Assembly (NCBI GenBank): GCA_937931785.1
Contig: CALHAX010000001.1
Location: forward strand, 33,507 to 97,506
From: an uncultured Hyphomicrobiaceae bacterium
GTDB taxonomy: Bacteria; Pseudomonadota; Alphaproteobacteria; Rhizobiales; CALHAX01
DNA length: 64,000 nt
Direction of reading: 5' to 3'
The position numbers and the translations under genes are program-made. The notes beneath the pieces are model-generated. The model had not been told where the DNA came from and did no database searches. It worked only from the letters and a program-made list of their open reading frames with translations. The number at the start of each line of letters is the position of its first letter. The stretch's first letter is position 1. Shown piece after piece: positions 54,006-63,664 of this stretch.

Positions 54006-54997
54006 GCCTGCTGACCGTCGACAACCTCACCCTGCAATTCGATACGGATGAAGGCCGCATCACCGCCGTTGATGATGTGTCGTTCTCCATCAATCCCGGC
54101 GAAGTTCTGGGCCTTGTGGGCGAATCCGGTTCCGGAAAATCCGTTACCGCCAAGGCGTTGATGCACTTGAACCCCGGTAACGCGGTGTACGATCCCGGCA
54201 GCAAGATCATTCTCGATCTCGATGATGGACCGGTTGACGTGCTCTCTCTGAAATCGAACCGTGATCTGAAAGTCGTTCGGGGCGGTGCGGTGTCGATGAT
54301 CTTTCAGGAACCCATGGCAAGCTTTGCCCCCGCCATTACCATCGGCGACCAGATGGTAGAGCAACTTGTCCTCCATAAGGACATCACGGAAAAGGAAGCA
54401 ACGACTCATTCCATCGACATGCTGGAACGGGTTGGGATTTCCGATGCAGAAAAGCGTTTCAATCAATACGCCTTCGAGTTCTCCGGTGGCATGCGTCAAC
54501 GCGCCATGATTGCGATGGCGTTATCGACAAAACCGAAGTTGCTCATCGCTGACGAACCGACAACCGCGTTGGATGTTACCATTCAGGCGCAGGTCATCGA
54601 CCTCATGAAGGACCTTGTGAAAGAGTTTAATATGGGGATCATATTCATTACGCACGACCTTGCCGTGATCGCACAAACGGCGAACAGGGTGGCTGTCATG
54701 TATCTCGGAAAGATGGTGGAGCAGGGCCCGGTCCGCGATGTCATCCGCGATCCGGTGCACCCCTATACCCAGGGACTTCTCAATGCGATTCCGAAAATCG
54801 ACGACCTTGATGCACCATTGACACCGGTGCCAGGGGATATCCCAAGCCCGTTGGAACGGCCTGCAGGCTGCGTCTTCAACACCCGGTGCGCGCGCATCGA
54901 AGACCGCTGCACGCAAAGCGTTCCAACGATCAAGACCTATAGCAAAGACCACATCGGTGCGTGTTTCGTAACCGCGGATGAGCGGGGCGCGACATGA
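54002..54997 (+). CDS. ABC transporter ATP-binding protein, DppD/OppD type
   Basis: A 331-residue ATPase. Walker A is GESGSGKS ([16 protein letters not shown]), signature [15 protein letters not shown], Walker [21 protein letters not shown]-loop [11 protein letters not shown]. The oligo-HPY C-terminal part with its Fe-S-type cysteines ends [14 protein letters not shown]. Overlaps the permease stop (ATGA) and the next ATPase start. Confidence 0.93.
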   Translation: MSLLTVDNLTLQFDTDEGRITAVDDVSFSINPGEVLGLVGESGSGKSVTAKALMHLNPGNAVYDPGSKIILDLDDGPVDVLSLKSNRDLKVVRGGAVSMIFQEPMASFAPAITIGDQMVEQLVLHKDITEKEATTHSIDMLERVGISDAEKRFNQYAFEFSGGMRQRAMIAMALSTKPKLLIADEPTTALDVTIQAQVIDLMKDLVKEFNMGIIFITHDLAVIAQTANRVAVMYLGKMVEQGPVRDVIRDPVHPYTQGLLNAIPKIDDLDAPLTPVPGDIPSPLERPAGCVFNTRCARIEDRCTQSVPTIKTYSKDHIGACFVTADERGAT

Positions 54998-56040
54998 GCG
55001 ACACAGCGTCTGACGTCAAGTCGATTATCTCCGCACGTGATCTCTCCGTCCATTTCACGCTCCGGGCCGGCTGGTTTGCCAACCAGAGTTTGAAAGCCGT
55101 TGAGGCGGTCGATCTGGATATCCCAAAAGGCTCGTTTTTCGGTCTGGTTGGTGAAAGCGGATCGGGCAAGACGACACTTGGTCGTGCGTTCCTGAAAGCT
55201 GTTCCCATCACACGCGGTTCCGTTCAGTTTGCGGATGGTGAAGTGGACTACAATCTGCAGGATTTGTCGAAAGCAGATCTCAAGGATTATCGCAAACGCG
55301 CGCAGTTGATATTCCAGGATCCCTATGCCGCGCTCAGTCCACGTATGACGGTGCGTGATATTATTGCTGAACCCCTGGAAGTTATGGGGCTGACGTCGTC
55401 GCGCGAGGAAACGGATGAGCGTGTCCGCGAAATCGCTGCCAAATGTCGGCTCAACCTGGAACACTTGCGCCGGTTCCCGCACGCCTTTTCCGGTGGTCAG
55501 CGTCAACGCATTTCCATCGCTCGCGCGCTCGTCTCAAATCCGGATTTCATCGTGGCGGACGAAAGCGTTGCAGCACTGGATGTTTCCATTCAGGCAGACA
55601 TTCTCAATCTGCTGAAATCGCTACGCGATGAACTTGGCCTGACGTTCCTGTTTATCAGTCATGATCTCTCTGTTGTCGCGCACATCTGCGATCATGTGGC
55701 GGTCATGTATCTGGGACGACTGGTGGAGACGGCGCCAACACGAGAGCTCTTCGCGGCACCACGCCACCCCTATACGAAGGCCTTGCTGTCCGCGATTCCA
55801 TCACTCGACCCGGATCATGTGTCAACGGCTCAAAAACTGGAAGGCGAAATTCCCTCCCCAACCAACCCGCCACCCGGCTGCAAATTCCACACACGCTGCC
55901 CGTTTGTCATCGACAGGTGTCGCGTTGAAGAGCCTGCGCTGGAGCACTCGGGCCTGGAACATGACGTGGCCTGCCATCGGTGGCGTGAATTGGCTGAAGA
56001 TCCGATAGCGCGCGCTATGTCGAGAGACGTCGACGCCTGA
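54994..56040 (+). CDS. ABC transporter ATP-binding protein, DppF/OppF type
   Basis: A 348-residue ATPase paired with the previous one. Walker [29 protein letters not shown]-loop, signature [15 protein letters not shown], Walker [21 protein letters not shown]-loop [14 protein letters not shown]. Walker B Asp is followed by Glu as in active enzymes; the usual Pro after it is Ser. C-terminal cysteines in [15 protein letters not shown]. Last gene of the importer operon. Confidence 0.93.
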   Translation: MSDTASDVKSIISARDLSVHFTLRAGWFANQSLKAVEAVDLDIPKGSFFGLVGESGSGKTTLGRAFLKAVPITRGSVQFADGEVDYNLQDLSKADLKDYRKRAQLIFQDPYAALSPRMTVRDIIAEPLEVMGLTSSREETDERVREIAAKCRLNLEHLRRFPHAFSGGQRQRISIARALVSNPDFIVADESVAALDVSIQADILNLLKSLRDELGLTFLFISHDLSVVAHICDHVAVMYLGRLVETAPTRELFAAPRHPYTKALLSAIPSLDPDHVSTAQKLEGEIPSPTNPPPGCKFHTRCPFVIDRCRVEEPALEHSGLEHDVACHRWRELAEDPIARAMSRDVDA

Positions 56041-56062
56041 TCGAACCCATATAGGCGTCGAC
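56029..56062 (+). terminator. Inverted repeat across the stop codon, possible terminator
   Basis: GTCGACGCC (56029-56037) and GGCGTCGAC (56054-56062) are a perfect 9-bp inverted repeat with a 16-base loop that includes the TGA. Only TATTTCC follows, so the T-run is weak. It probably ends or stabilises the ABC operon mRNA. Confidence 0.5.
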
Positions 56063-56134
56063 TATTTCCGAAATTCGTCCTGCCCCAAATTGCTTGTTGT
56101 CAGATAGCTCCATTCGGCTGTTGCAGACCTCATT

Positions 56135-57517
56135 TCACACAGTCTTCAAGTGATAGGATTTTGCGCGCGTGATGCTCTGATAGCCAAGAACAGAGAGCGA
56201 AGCGCCGCGCCCTGTGTCCTTGCAGCCGGTCCAGCAGAGCGCAGGATCCAGATAGTCGGCGCGGTTCATGAACACGGTGCCGGTTTCGATGCCTCGTCCA
56301 ATGTGCGCCGCCGCGTCGCGATCGTTCGTCCAGATGGATGCTGTGAGGCCAAAGTCACTGTCGTTCATCAGTTCGATGGCTTCCTCATCAGACGTGACTT
56401 TCATGATGCCGACAACGGGGCCGAAACTTTCGTCTCGCATAACCCGCATTGAGTGATCCACATCGACCAGGATTTGCGGCGCGAGATAGGCGGTATCACC
56501 AGTGTCGCGTTTGAACTTTCCGGTTTCGATCAGCGGGGTTGCACCCGAAGCAATCGCTTCGCTTGTCTGGGCACGCACTTCGTCGGCAAAGCGTTTGTGC
56601 GCCATTGGGCCGAGTGTGGTCTCCGGGTCGAGTGGATCACCGAGTACGTAACCATCGACGATCGCCGTGGCCTTTTCGACAAAATTGTCGAACAGCGTTT
56701 CATGGACATAAATGCGCTCGATCCCGCAACAACATTGTCCTGAGTTGAACATCGCACCATCGATCAATGTGTCGACCGCCGCATCAAGGTTCGCGTCAGC
56801 GCGGACATATCCGGGATCTTTTCCTCCCAGTTCAAGCCCCATCGGTGTGAATGTACCGGCCGCCGCACGTTCCATAGCGCGGCCACCGTTCACTGAGCCC
56901 GTGAAGTTGATGAAATCAAAACTCCTGGCGGAAATCAGCGCACTGGTGTCGTCGTGCGTCAGGAAGACGTTTGCAAACAACCCATCGGGCAGCCCCGCTT
57001 CGGCAAACGCCGTCACGAAACGCTCGCCCGCCAGCAACGTTTGCGTTGCATGCTTGAGAACAACCGCGTTGCCTGCGATCAACGAAGGGGCAACCGCATT
57101 GATCGCTGTCAGGTATGGATAGTTCCAGGGCGCGACAACGAAAACAACTCCGACCGGTTCGCGTGCGATATAGCGATGAAACGCGTCGCTCTCTTCAATT
57201 TCGATCGGTGCAAGAGCAGATGTGGCGACCTCTGCCATGTAACCGGCTCGCTCACGTACGCCACCGATCTCACCGCCATAGCGCACAGGTCGCCCCATCA
57301 TGTGGGCAATTTCGACCGTCACGTCGGCGTTCATGGCTTCGAGCGCGTCGATCGCTTTCATTACAATGGTTGCGCGGTCCGCAATCGATAGTCCAGCCCA
57401 GCTCTTTTGAGCTGATCGTGCCTTCTCAAGGATCGTTGCCATATCCTTCGAAGACATGGTTTCACGTGTTGCTAACGTTTCACCGTTTATCGGCGAGGTA
57501 CAAGTCAAAGTGGCCAT
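56135..57517 (-). CDS. NAD(P)-dependent aldehyde dehydrogenase
   Basis: A 460-residue enzyme. VVAPWNYPYLTAINAVAPSLIAGNAVVLKHA is the cofactor/substrate channel, FTGSVNGGRAM the Rossmann Gly motif, GLELGGKDP the general-base Glu, and FNSGQCCCGIERIYV the catalytic Cys. Related to succinate-semialdehyde and gamma-glutamyl-aldehyde dehydrogenases. Last gene of the minus-strand operon, 11 bases after the glutamine-synthetase-like gene. In polyamine routes of PuuA/PuuC type this enzyme oxidises gamma-glutamyl-aminobutyraldehyde. Confidence 0.88.
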   Translation of the reverse strand: MATLTCTSPINGETLATRETMSSKDMATILEKARSAQKSWAGLSIADRATIVMKAIDALEAMNADVTVEIAHMMGRPVRYGGEIGGVRERAGYMAEVATSALAPIEIEESDAFHRYIAREPVGVVFVVAPWNYPYLTAINAVAPSLIAGNAVVLKHATQTLLAGERFVTAFAEAGLPDGLFANVFLTHDDTSALISARSFDFINFTGSVNGGRAMERAAAGTFTPMGLELGGKDPGYVRADANLDAAVDTLIDGAMFNSGQCCCGIERIYVHETLFDNFVEKATAIVDGYVLGDPLDPETTLGPMAHKRFADEVRAQTSEAIASGATPLIETGKFKRDTGDTAYLAPQILVDVDHSMRVMRDESFGPVVGIMKVTSDEEAIELMNDSDFGLTASIWTNDRDAAAHIGRGIETGTVFMNRADYLDPALCWTGCKDTGRGASLSVLGYQSITRAKSYHLKTV

Positions 57518-57528
57518 TTTATTGATCC

Positions 57529-58902
57529 TTATGCGCGTTCGAAGCCGCGGAAAATTTCATGATCCGTGACCTTGCTATCGTGTTCTTCCTGTTCCCACCG
57601 GGCGCAGCGGACGTAGTGATCGACCACGTCATCTCCCATCGCCGCACGAAGCATGTCGGACTGCTCCAACGCATCAGCGGCCTGTCGTAATGTTTTTGGA
57701 ATTTCGCGAACGTTCTGACCACTGTAGGCGTCACCCACGAAGGCATTTTCCAGGGGCATTTGTTTCTTGATCCCGTTCATACCGGCGGCCAGAAGAGCGG
57801 AGAATGCAAGGTAAGGGTTGAGGTCCGACCCACCGATCCGGCATTCAACGCGCACGCCTTTGGTCTTCTCGGCGCAAAGCCGGAAGCCGGCGGTGCGGTT
57901 GTCGAGGCTCCAGATCGCTTTTGTCGGTGCAAATGTTCCGGCAACAAATCGTTTGTAGGAATTGATGTAAGGCGCGAGGAAGAACGTTATTTCTTCCGCA
58001 TGAGTGAGCAAACCTGCGAGATAGTGCTGCATGAGTTTCGACATGCCGTGCGCCGCGTCGGGATCGAAGAACAACGGTTCTCCGTCGTTGCTCCAGAGGG
58101 ACTGATGGACATGCGATGACGATCCGGCGGCATTCGTGTCCCATTTCGCCATGAAGGTGAGGGCTTTGCCTTTGGACCAGGCGATTTCCTTGCACCCGTT
58201 CTTGACGATGGCGTGGTTGTCCGCCGAGGTGAGCGCATCGTCATACTTGACGTTGATCTCCTCCTGGCCAGCGGACGCTTCCCCTTTGGAGCACTCGACA
58301 GGAATGCCCGCGCCGAACAATCCGTTGCGAATCGCGCGCATCACATCCTCTTCCTTGGACGTTTGGAAGATGTGGTAGTCCTCGTTGTAGGGGCTGATCA
58401 GGTTCATGCCGCGATAGCCACCGTCAAAAGCTTCGCGATACGTCTCATGGAAGAGGAAGAACTCGAGCTCTGATGCCATCATGGCCTTCATGCCCATGGC
58501 ATCGAGCCGCGCGATCTGTTTCTTGAGCACCGCACGTGGTGAATGCGGCACATCGGCATGGGTGTGGTGGTCCTGAACGTCGCACAACACCATGGCCGTA
58601 CCTTCGAGCCATGGCACATGCCGCAGTGTCGTCATGTCGGGTTTCATGGTGTAATCACCGTACCCGGCTTCCCAGCTCGTGGATTTGTATCCACCGACGG
58701 TTTCCATCTCCATGTCGGTAGCGATGAGGTAGTTGCACGAGTGCGTTTCCTCATGTGCCGTCTCGATAAAGTTGGAGGCATGGAAGCGCTTGCCCATCAA
58801 CCGACCCTGCATGTCAACCTGCACAGCAAGAACAGTGTCGATGTCGCCATTGGCATAGGCGGATTTCAAAGCATCGAATGTGAGATTTCCGGGCATGGTC
58901 AT
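57529..58902 (-). CDS. Glutamine synthetase family protein (gamma-glutamyl-amine ligase type)
   Basis: A 457-residue GS-fold enzyme. ATP- and metal-site elements: MASELEFFLF (Glu pair), GQEEINVKYDDAL, NAAGSSSHVHQSLW (His), FAPTKAIWSLDNRTAGFR and VECRIGGSDLNPYLAFSALLAAG. No adenylylation-site Tyr region of GlnA is seen, and the gene sits in a catabolic operon. It most resembles PuuA-type enzymes that ligate glutamate to putrescine or another amine. ATG 58902 has AAGGA five bases upstream. A terminator separates it from the TRAP binding-protein gene, so it may have its own promoter or be read through. Confidence 0.85.
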   Translation of the reverse strand: MTMPGNLTFDALKSAYANGDIDTVLAVQVDMQGRLMGKRFHASNFIETAHEETHSCNYLIATDMEMETVGGYKSTSWEAGYGDYTMKPDMTTLRHVPWLEGTAMVLCDVQDHHTHADVPHSPRAVLKKQIARLDAMGMKAMMASELEFFLFHETYREAFDGGYRGMNLISPYNEDYHIFQTSKEEDVMRAIRNGLFGAGIPVECSKGEASAGQEEINVKYDDALTSADNHAIVKNGCKEIAWSKGKALTFMAKWDTNAAGSSSHVHQSLWSNDGEPLFFDPDAAHGMSKLMQHYLAGLLTHAEEITFFLAPYINSYKRFVAGTFAPTKAIWSLDNRTAGFRLCAEKTKGVRVECRIGGSDLNPYLAFSALLAAGMNGIKKQMPLENAFVGDAYSGQNVREIPKTLRQAADALEQSDMLRAAMGDDVVDHYVRCARWEQEEHDSKVTDHEIFRGFERA

Positions 58903-58921
58903 TTGGTCCTTCGCGTGCAGG

Positions 58922-58954
58922 CAAAAGAAAGCCTCACCCGCGCACAGGTGAGGC
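58922..58954 (-). terminator. Rho-independent terminator after the TRAP binding-protein gene
   Basis: On the minus strand GCCTCACC (complement of 58947-58954) pairs with GGTGAGGC (58931-58938), loop about 8 bases, followed by TTTCTTTTG. It ends the TRAP genes 20 bases after their last stop and just before the glutamine-synthetase-like gene, suggesting partial attenuation within the larger cluster. Confidence 0.8.
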
Positions 58955-58974
58955 CTTCCCGAGGTTATGAGGAA

Positions 58975-60021
58975 CTAGCTGTAGCGATACGGGCGCCCGG
59001 CTTTTTCCATATCTGAATTGTACTTGCGGAAGATGTCCACCACCTTTTTCTTGGTCGGGGACTCTGCTGCAATTTCATCCCAGAACTTGACCGCGGCTTT
59101 TTCCACCTGCGCCCATTCATCGTCCGGAATAGTCGTCAGCTTCATCTTCGTGCCTTCAACACGCAGCTTGGCTTCACCACCCCAGTACCACCACTGACGA
59201 TAGTAATGCGAGCTGTCCATCGCCAGCTGCAACATGGTTTTAAGATGATCCGGCAGCGCGTTCCACTTGTCCATGTTCGCGAAGAACGATCCAGCCCATG
59301 CGCCCGAGATGTTATTGGTGAGGAAGTAGTCCGTCACGTTCGCCCAACCCACCGTGTAGTCTTCGGTGATACCGGACCAGGCAACACCGTCGAGCTCGCC
59401 GGTTTGTACGGCCACTTCGATATCTTCCCAGGGTAATGTCACCGGAATGACACCGAACTGCTTCAGGAACCGACCTGCGGTCGGGAATGTAAACACCTTC
59501 TTGCCCTTCAGGTCCTCAAGACTGTTGATCGGTGTCTTGGTTGCGAAGTGGCATGGATCCCACGCGCCAGCGGAGATGTGTTTCACGCCAACCTTGCTGT
59601 ACTCCGCGTCCCAGATTTCCTTCAATCCGTACTGGTTGAAGAGCACCGGAACGTCGAGCGAGTATCGCGAACCGAACGGGAAGTAACCGCCAAACACGGT
59701 CACTTCTGTTGGTGAGGCCATAGAATCGTCGTCGGATTGAACAGCGTCAATGGTGCCCTTCTGCATGGCCTGAAACAGTTCACCGGTTGGCACAAGTTGG
59801 TCCGCGAAGAACAACTCGATCTCCATCTCACCATTGGCTGCCTTGTTGAAAGCATCGATGGCCGGTTTGATGACATGCTCGGCGAGTGCGGCACCGGCAT
59901 ACGTCTGCATGCGCCACTTGATCTTGGACTGCGCATGCACTGCGGGAGCGGCGAGTGCGCTGGCACTGACCGCGGCGCCGGCGACACCGGCTTTTTTCAG
60001 GAAATCACGTCTGTTCGTCAT
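58975..60021 (-). CDS. TRAP transporter substrate-binding protein (DctP family), Tat-exported
   Basis: A 348-residue binding protein. TNRRDFLKKAGVAGAAVSASALAAPAVHA is a clear twin-arginine signal (RRDFLKK). The mature domain begins KIKWRMQTYAG and has the ligand region GKKVFTFPTAGRFLKQFGVIPVTLPWEDIEVAVQTGELDGVAW. The usual Arg at the carboxylate-gripping position is not clear (TFPTAGRFLKQ), so the ligand may be unusual; related Tat-exported members bind 2-oxo acids or lactate-like compounds. Third transporter gene of the operon. Confidence 0.9.
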   Translation of the reverse strand: MTNRRDFLKKAGVAGAAVSASALAAPAVHAQSKIKWRMQTYAGAALAEHVIKPAIDAFNKAANGEMEIELFFADQLVPTGELFQAMQKGTIDAVQSDDDSMASPTEVTVFGGYFPFGSRYSLDVPVLFNQYGLKEIWDAEYSKVGVKHISAGAWDPCHFATKTPINSLEDLKGKKVFTFPTAGRFLKQFGVIPVTLPWEDIEVAVQTGELDGVAWSGITEDYTVGWANVTDYFLTNNISGAWAGSFFANMDKWNALPDHLKTMLQLAMDSSHYYRQWWYWGGEAKLRVEGTKMKLTTIPDDEWAQVEKAAVKFWDEIAAESPTKKKVVDIFRKYNSDMEKAGRPYRYS

Positions 60022-60049
60022 GGTCGCTTCCTCCTTGGGGTTGATTATC

Positions 60050-61372
60050 TTATTTTCCGTAAACGTAGTTCGGGAGCCAGAGTGCCACTTGCGGGAACAC
60101 CGCGACGATGATCAGCGCGCCGATCATGACGAGGACAAACGGCCAGATGGATTGATAGATGTCCGAGAGCGTCACCTCCTTTGGCGCCATAGCGCGCATC
60201 AGGAACAGGTTGTAGCCGAACGGTGGTGTCATGTAGGCGATCTGACAGGTGATTGTGTAGAGCACGCCATACCAGATGAGATCGAACCCCAACGCGCCAA
60301 CCAGGGGAATATAAAGCGGCGCGACAATCACCAGCATGGCGGTGTCATCGAGGAAGGTTCCAAGAAGCAGGAACGAAATCTGCATCAGGATGAGGATTTC
60401 CCACGGTCCGAGGCCGAGCTCCTGCAGAAAGAACGCCTTGATCGCCTTCACCGCACCGAGCCCGTCAAACACCGCGCCGAAGCAGAGTGCCGCCAGGATG
60501 ATCCAGAGGAACATGCACGAAATTGCGAGGGTCTGGCGGGTTGAGGTTTCGAATACCTCCCAGGTCAGGCGGCGTTTGAAAATCGCTGCAGCCACAGCAG
60601 ACAATGCGCCAATGGCGGAGCTTTCCACAAGACTGGTCCAGCCGTTCACGAACGGAACCATCATGGCGACAAAAATCCCGATGGGCAGAAGACCGGCAGA
60701 GAGCAACCGGAGTTTTTCCCCCATCGGGACATCGCGCTCTTCCGGAGGGAGCACCGGTCCGAGCTGCGGTTGGAGTTTGCAGCGGATCGCCACATAGAGA
60801 ATGAACATGCCCGCCATCATGAGGCCCGGCAGCAATCCAGCGAGCCACAACTGTCCGACCGGTTGGCGCGCAATCATGGCGTAGAGCACAAGCACAACGG
60901 AGGGCGGCACGAGAATACCGAGCGACGATCCGGCCTGAATCACACCGGTCACCATCCGTTTGTCATACCCTCGCTTGAGCAATTCTGGCAGGGCGATGGT
61001 GGCGCCAATGGCCATACCTGCGACCGACAGGCCGTTCATGGCCGAGATCAGGACCATCAGTCCGATTGTACCGATCGCGAGCCCACCGTGGATCGGCCCC
61101 ATCCAGACGTGAAACATCTTGTAGAGGTCGTCAGCGATGCGCGATTCCGACAGGATGTAGCCCATGAAGATGAACAGCGGCAGCGTGAGTAGCGGATACC
61201 ACTTCATCAGCTTCATGGCGGCGGAAAACGGCAGCGACGTTCCACCGACGCCCCACAACGGCAAGGCAAACACGACAGCAACAAAACCGATGGCTCCAAA
61301 GATGCGCTGGCCAGTCATCATCATGAGCATCATGCAGGCGAACATGAGAATGGCGATCATCTCGTACGACAT
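60050..61372 (-). CDS. TRAP transporter large permease (DctM family)
   Basis: A 440-residue inner-membrane protein with about twelve helices. Family stretches: YPLLTLPLFIFMGYILSESRIADDLYKMF, LMVLISAMNGLSVAGMAIGATIALPELLKRGYD, QAGSSLGILVPPSVVLVLYAM and FLLLGTFLDDTAMLVIVAPLYIPLV. Overlaps the small permease gene (61372). It belongs to the subgroup that pairs with Tat-exported binding proteins. Confidence 0.92.
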   Translation of the reverse strand: MSYEMIAILMFACMMLMMMTGQRIFGAIGFVAVVFALPLWGVGGTSLPFSAAMKLMKWYPLLTLPLFIFMGYILSESRIADDLYKMFHVWMGPIHGGLAIGTIGLMVLISAMNGLSVAGMAIGATIALPELLKRGYDKRMVTGVIQAGSSLGILVPPSVVLVLYAMIARQPVGQLWLAGLLPGLMMAGMFILYVAIRCKLQPQLGPVLPPEERDVPMGEKLRLLSAGLLPIGIFVAMMVPFVNGWTSLVESSAIGALSAVAAAIFKRRLTWEVFETSTRQTLAISCMFLWIILAALCFGAVFDGLGAVKAIKAFFLQELGLGPWEILILMQISFLLLGTFLDDTAMLVIVAPLYIPLVGALGFDLIWYGVLYTITCQIAYMTPPFGYNLFLMRAMAPKEVTLSDIYQSIWPFVLVMIGALIIVAVFPQVALWLPNYVYGK

Positions 61373-61881
61373 CAGACGTCAGCTCCGCGCAGTTTGAGAA
61401 CGTCCTGGAAGAACGCCGAGATGGCCTGTAAGAGCATCATGAAGATCCCGACACACATGATCATCTTGATCGGGAACATGTATGGGCGCCACGCCGTCGG
61501 ACTGCGTTCGCCACCGTATCGGAGCGAATATTCGGTGCTGTCGATGGCGCCGTACAGGAGAACACAGAGATAGAAAATCAGAAAGAACACAGTGAACGCA
61601 TCAAGCCATGCCTTCGTACGGTCAGTGCGTGAGCCGTAGACCAGATCCATGCGGACATGGCTTCCCATTTGCATGGAATATGCCCCACCCAGCATGTAGT
61701 AGGCGACGAGCGTGAACTGTGCCATCTCCAGCGTCCAGAGCGATGGGAGAAAAAATGTCTTGGACACCGATGACCAGAGCAGAATGCCCATCATAGCAAA
61801 CAACAGATACATTGCGATCCGTCCGGCGCGGTAGTTGAATGCGTCGATCCAGCGAACGTATGTGCGCATCGCGCTCAGCAT
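61372..61881 (-). CDS. TRAP transporter small permease (DctQ family)
   Basis: A 169-residue protein with four membrane segments (MYLLFAMMGILLWSSVS, MAQFTLVAYYMLGGAYSM, WLDAFTVFFLIFYLCVLLYGAI, FPIKMIMCVGIFMMLLQAI). GGAYSMQMGSHVRMDLVY is the conserved DctQ loop. ATG 61881 lies within the end of the amidohydrolase gene (stop at 61875), with GGGAA about eight bases before it. Overlaps the large permease start. Confidence 0.88.
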   Translation of the reverse strand: MLSAMRTYVRWIDAFNYRAGRIAMYLLFAMMGILLWSSVSKTFFLPSLWTLEMAQFTLVAYYMLGGAYSMQMGSHVRMDLVYGSRTDRTKAWLDAFTVFFLIFYLCVLLYGAIDSTEYSLRYGGERSPTAWRPYMFPIKMIMCVGIFMMLLQAISAFFQDVLKLRGADV

Positions 61882-62693
61882 CCGGGTGTTCCCTTCACTG
61901 CAGCAGTGCGCGTGATGCCCAATCGCTCCAGCGTTGCGCCGATCATGTCTGCCAGCACCCGGGTCATTTTTGTGAGCTGTGGCGCTGTCGCAACAAGATC
62001 GTTCCGGACTTCGATCATGACATTGTGTAACCCCATCGCAAGGGCATGTTTGCGGAGCGTATGGGTTACCCCGTCTGTCGCCGTATAAGGGGCGTTCCGC
62101 ATGACTTTCAGGTCCGTGACATCAGGCGCGATATCCAGCATCGCATCGGCAAATCGACTGTCTTCATCATGCAGAATGCCGATCTGCACATCACGCACCT
62201 GACCGAAATACACCGGTGCGAACGTATGGATGGTGACCAGCACCGTCGGCACGCGTGGATCAGGTCGCTCCCGCAGCGTCTGTGCCACCGCATCGTGAAA
62301 CGGCGTGTAAATCTTCGCAATGCGTTCGGAGCGTTCCGCCGACGTCAGTGTCGCGTTCCCGGGAATGTCGTGGATTTCGCTGGTGGCGCGCATGGCATCG
62401 GGCGACTCCGGTGGCCGGTTCAGATCATACACCAGCCGTGATACCATGGCCGCGACAAGCGGCGCGTCGAAAATGTCAGAAAGGCGCATCGCAAGGTCCA
62501 GTGCGCCCGGATCCCATCCGGCATGGCTTTGCAGCACGTCGTCGGTTGCAAGTTTACGGGCAAGGTTGGAGGGGACAAAATTGCTTGCATGCTCGCAAAC
62601 CAAAACAATCTGGCTTTGTCCGGACGCGTTCAGCACCTCGAAGGGCATGCCTTCCGCCAGGTTGTCACTTTGGCTTGTCACAGACCGGTCCAA
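61875..62693 (-). CDS. N-formylglutamate amidohydrolase family protein
   Basis: About 272 residues. VLVCEHASNFVPSNL carries the Glu-His pair, LVYDLNRPPES and VTIHTFAPVYFGQVRDVQIGILHDED hold further metal/substrate residues, and HNVMIEVRNDL lies near the end. Members release formate or another acyl group from N-acyl amino acids (HutG) or act on related amides. No hut genes are nearby, so histidine breakdown is not supported. TTG 62693 is preferred because GGAGG lies seven bases upstream; in-frame ATG 62648 also fits the family length. Confidence 0.8.
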   Translation of the reverse strand: MDRSVTSQSDNLAEGMPFEVLNASGQSQIVLVCEHASNFVPSNLARKLATDDVLQSHAGWDPGALDLAMRLSDIFDAPLVAAMVSRLVYDLNRPPESPDAMRATSEIHDIPGNATLTSAERSERIAKIYTPFHDAVAQTLRERPDPRVPTVLVTIHTFAPVYFGQVRDVQIGILHDEDSRFADAMLDIAPDVTDLKVMRNAPYTATDGVTHTLRKHALAMGLHNVMIEVRNDLVATAPQLTKMTRVLADMIGATLERLGITRTAAVKGTPGC

Positions 62694-62720
62694 AACGTAC
62701 CCTCCACTGTGCAAGTTTGA

Positions 62721-62739
62721 ACAGGGGTGCGCCACCTGT
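62721..62739. promoter_or_regulatory. Candidate operator in the RpiR/amidohydrolase divergent region
   Basis: ACAGG (62721-62725) and CCTGT (62735-62739) flank GGTGCGCCA, giving partial dyad symmetry centred at 62730. It lies 28 bases from one gene start and 48 from the other, a normal place for RpiR autoregulation. The arms are short, so this is weak. Confidence 0.35.
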
Positions 62740-62786
62740 CAACATCTAAACAAATCGTAGTGATTGGCGAACAGGTAAGACGACGC

Positions 62787-63656
62787 GTGACAGACAACTC
62801 CACAATCTACGAGCGGCTGCAGACGTGCCTCGACGACTTGACCCGAGCCGAGCGGCAATTGGCGAATGCCCTTCTCGACAACTGGCCCGTCTCGGGATTG
62901 TCGAGCATCACAACCGTCGCCAAGAGTGCAGGAGTTTCAACACCAACCGTCGCACGCATGGCGCAAAAACTGGGGTTCCGTGGATTCACGGATTTTCAAG
63001 CCGCGCTGCGGACCGAGCTTGAAGCGCAGATTTCAAACCCGATTACAAAGCACGCGCAATGGTCTGCGAATGTGCCGGATACCCATATCGTCAACCGGTT
63101 TGCTGATGCGATCCTGCAGAACCTGCAAAGCACGTTGTCGGCGATTGATCCCGATACCTTCGACGCGGTGTGCGGCAAGCTCGCCGATTTTGATCGCAAG
63201 GTGTTTGTTGCGGGAGGGCGCATCACGCACACTCTGGCGGAATACCTTTTTCTCCACCTGCAGATGGTGCGTCCGGGCGTCACGCTGATCCCATCAAGTG
63301 ATGGCGCTTGGCCCCATTACGTGATGGACATGTCGGACGGCGATGTGCTCGTGCTGTTTGATGTCCGGCGCTATCAGAACGACTTGCTGAAACTCGCAGA
63401 ATTTGTTTCCGGCCGCGACGTTGAAGTGGTGCTTCTGACAGACCAGTGGGGATCGCCGGTCAGCAAGCATGCGGCATATAAATTCAACTCGCGCATCGAA
63501 GTGCCGTCGGCCTGGGACTCGAACGTGACCATCCTGTCGCTCGCCGAAACCATGATCGCAGAAGTGCAAACCCGCACATGGAACACGACTGAAGCACGGA
63601 TGCAGGATCTCGAAACGCTGTTTGATGCAACAAAGCTGTTCCGAAAATTTCAGTAG
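62787..63656 (+). CDS. RpiR/MurR family transcriptional regulator (HTH_6 + SIS)
   Basis: About 289 residues. The N-terminal HTH_6 domain (LTRAERQLANALLDNWPVSGLSSITTVAKSAGVSTPTVARMAQKLGFRGFTDFQAALR) is followed by a SIS domain (about 125-260; KVFVAGGRITHTLAEYLFLHLQM, LVLFDVRRYQNDLLKLAEF), which binds phosphosugars or other metabolites. Start uncertain among in-frame GTG codons; 62787 begins at the usual family N-terminus (TDNSTIYERLQ). Divergent from the TRAP/GS-like operon, its probable target. Confidence 0.88.
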   Translation: MTDNSTIYERLQTCLDDLTRAERQLANALLDNWPVSGLSSITTVAKSAGVSTPTVARMAQKLGFRGFTDFQAALRTELEAQISNPITKHAQWSANVPDTHIVNRFADAILQNLQSTLSAIDPDTFDAVCGKLADFDRKVFVAGGRITHTLAEYLFLHLQMVRPGVTLIPSSDGAWPHYVMDMSDGDVLVLFDVRRYQNDLLKLAEFVSGRDVEVVLLTDQWGSPVSKHAAYKFNSRIEVPSAWDSNVTILSLAETMIAEVQTRTWNTTEARMQDLETLFDATKLFRKFQ

Positions 63657-63664
63657 CGGGCGGC

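Noticed and set aside
61875..62693. Histidine utilisation (hutG)
   Set aside because: No hutH, hutU, hutI or hutF nearby; the family is broader than N-formylglutamate hydrolysis.
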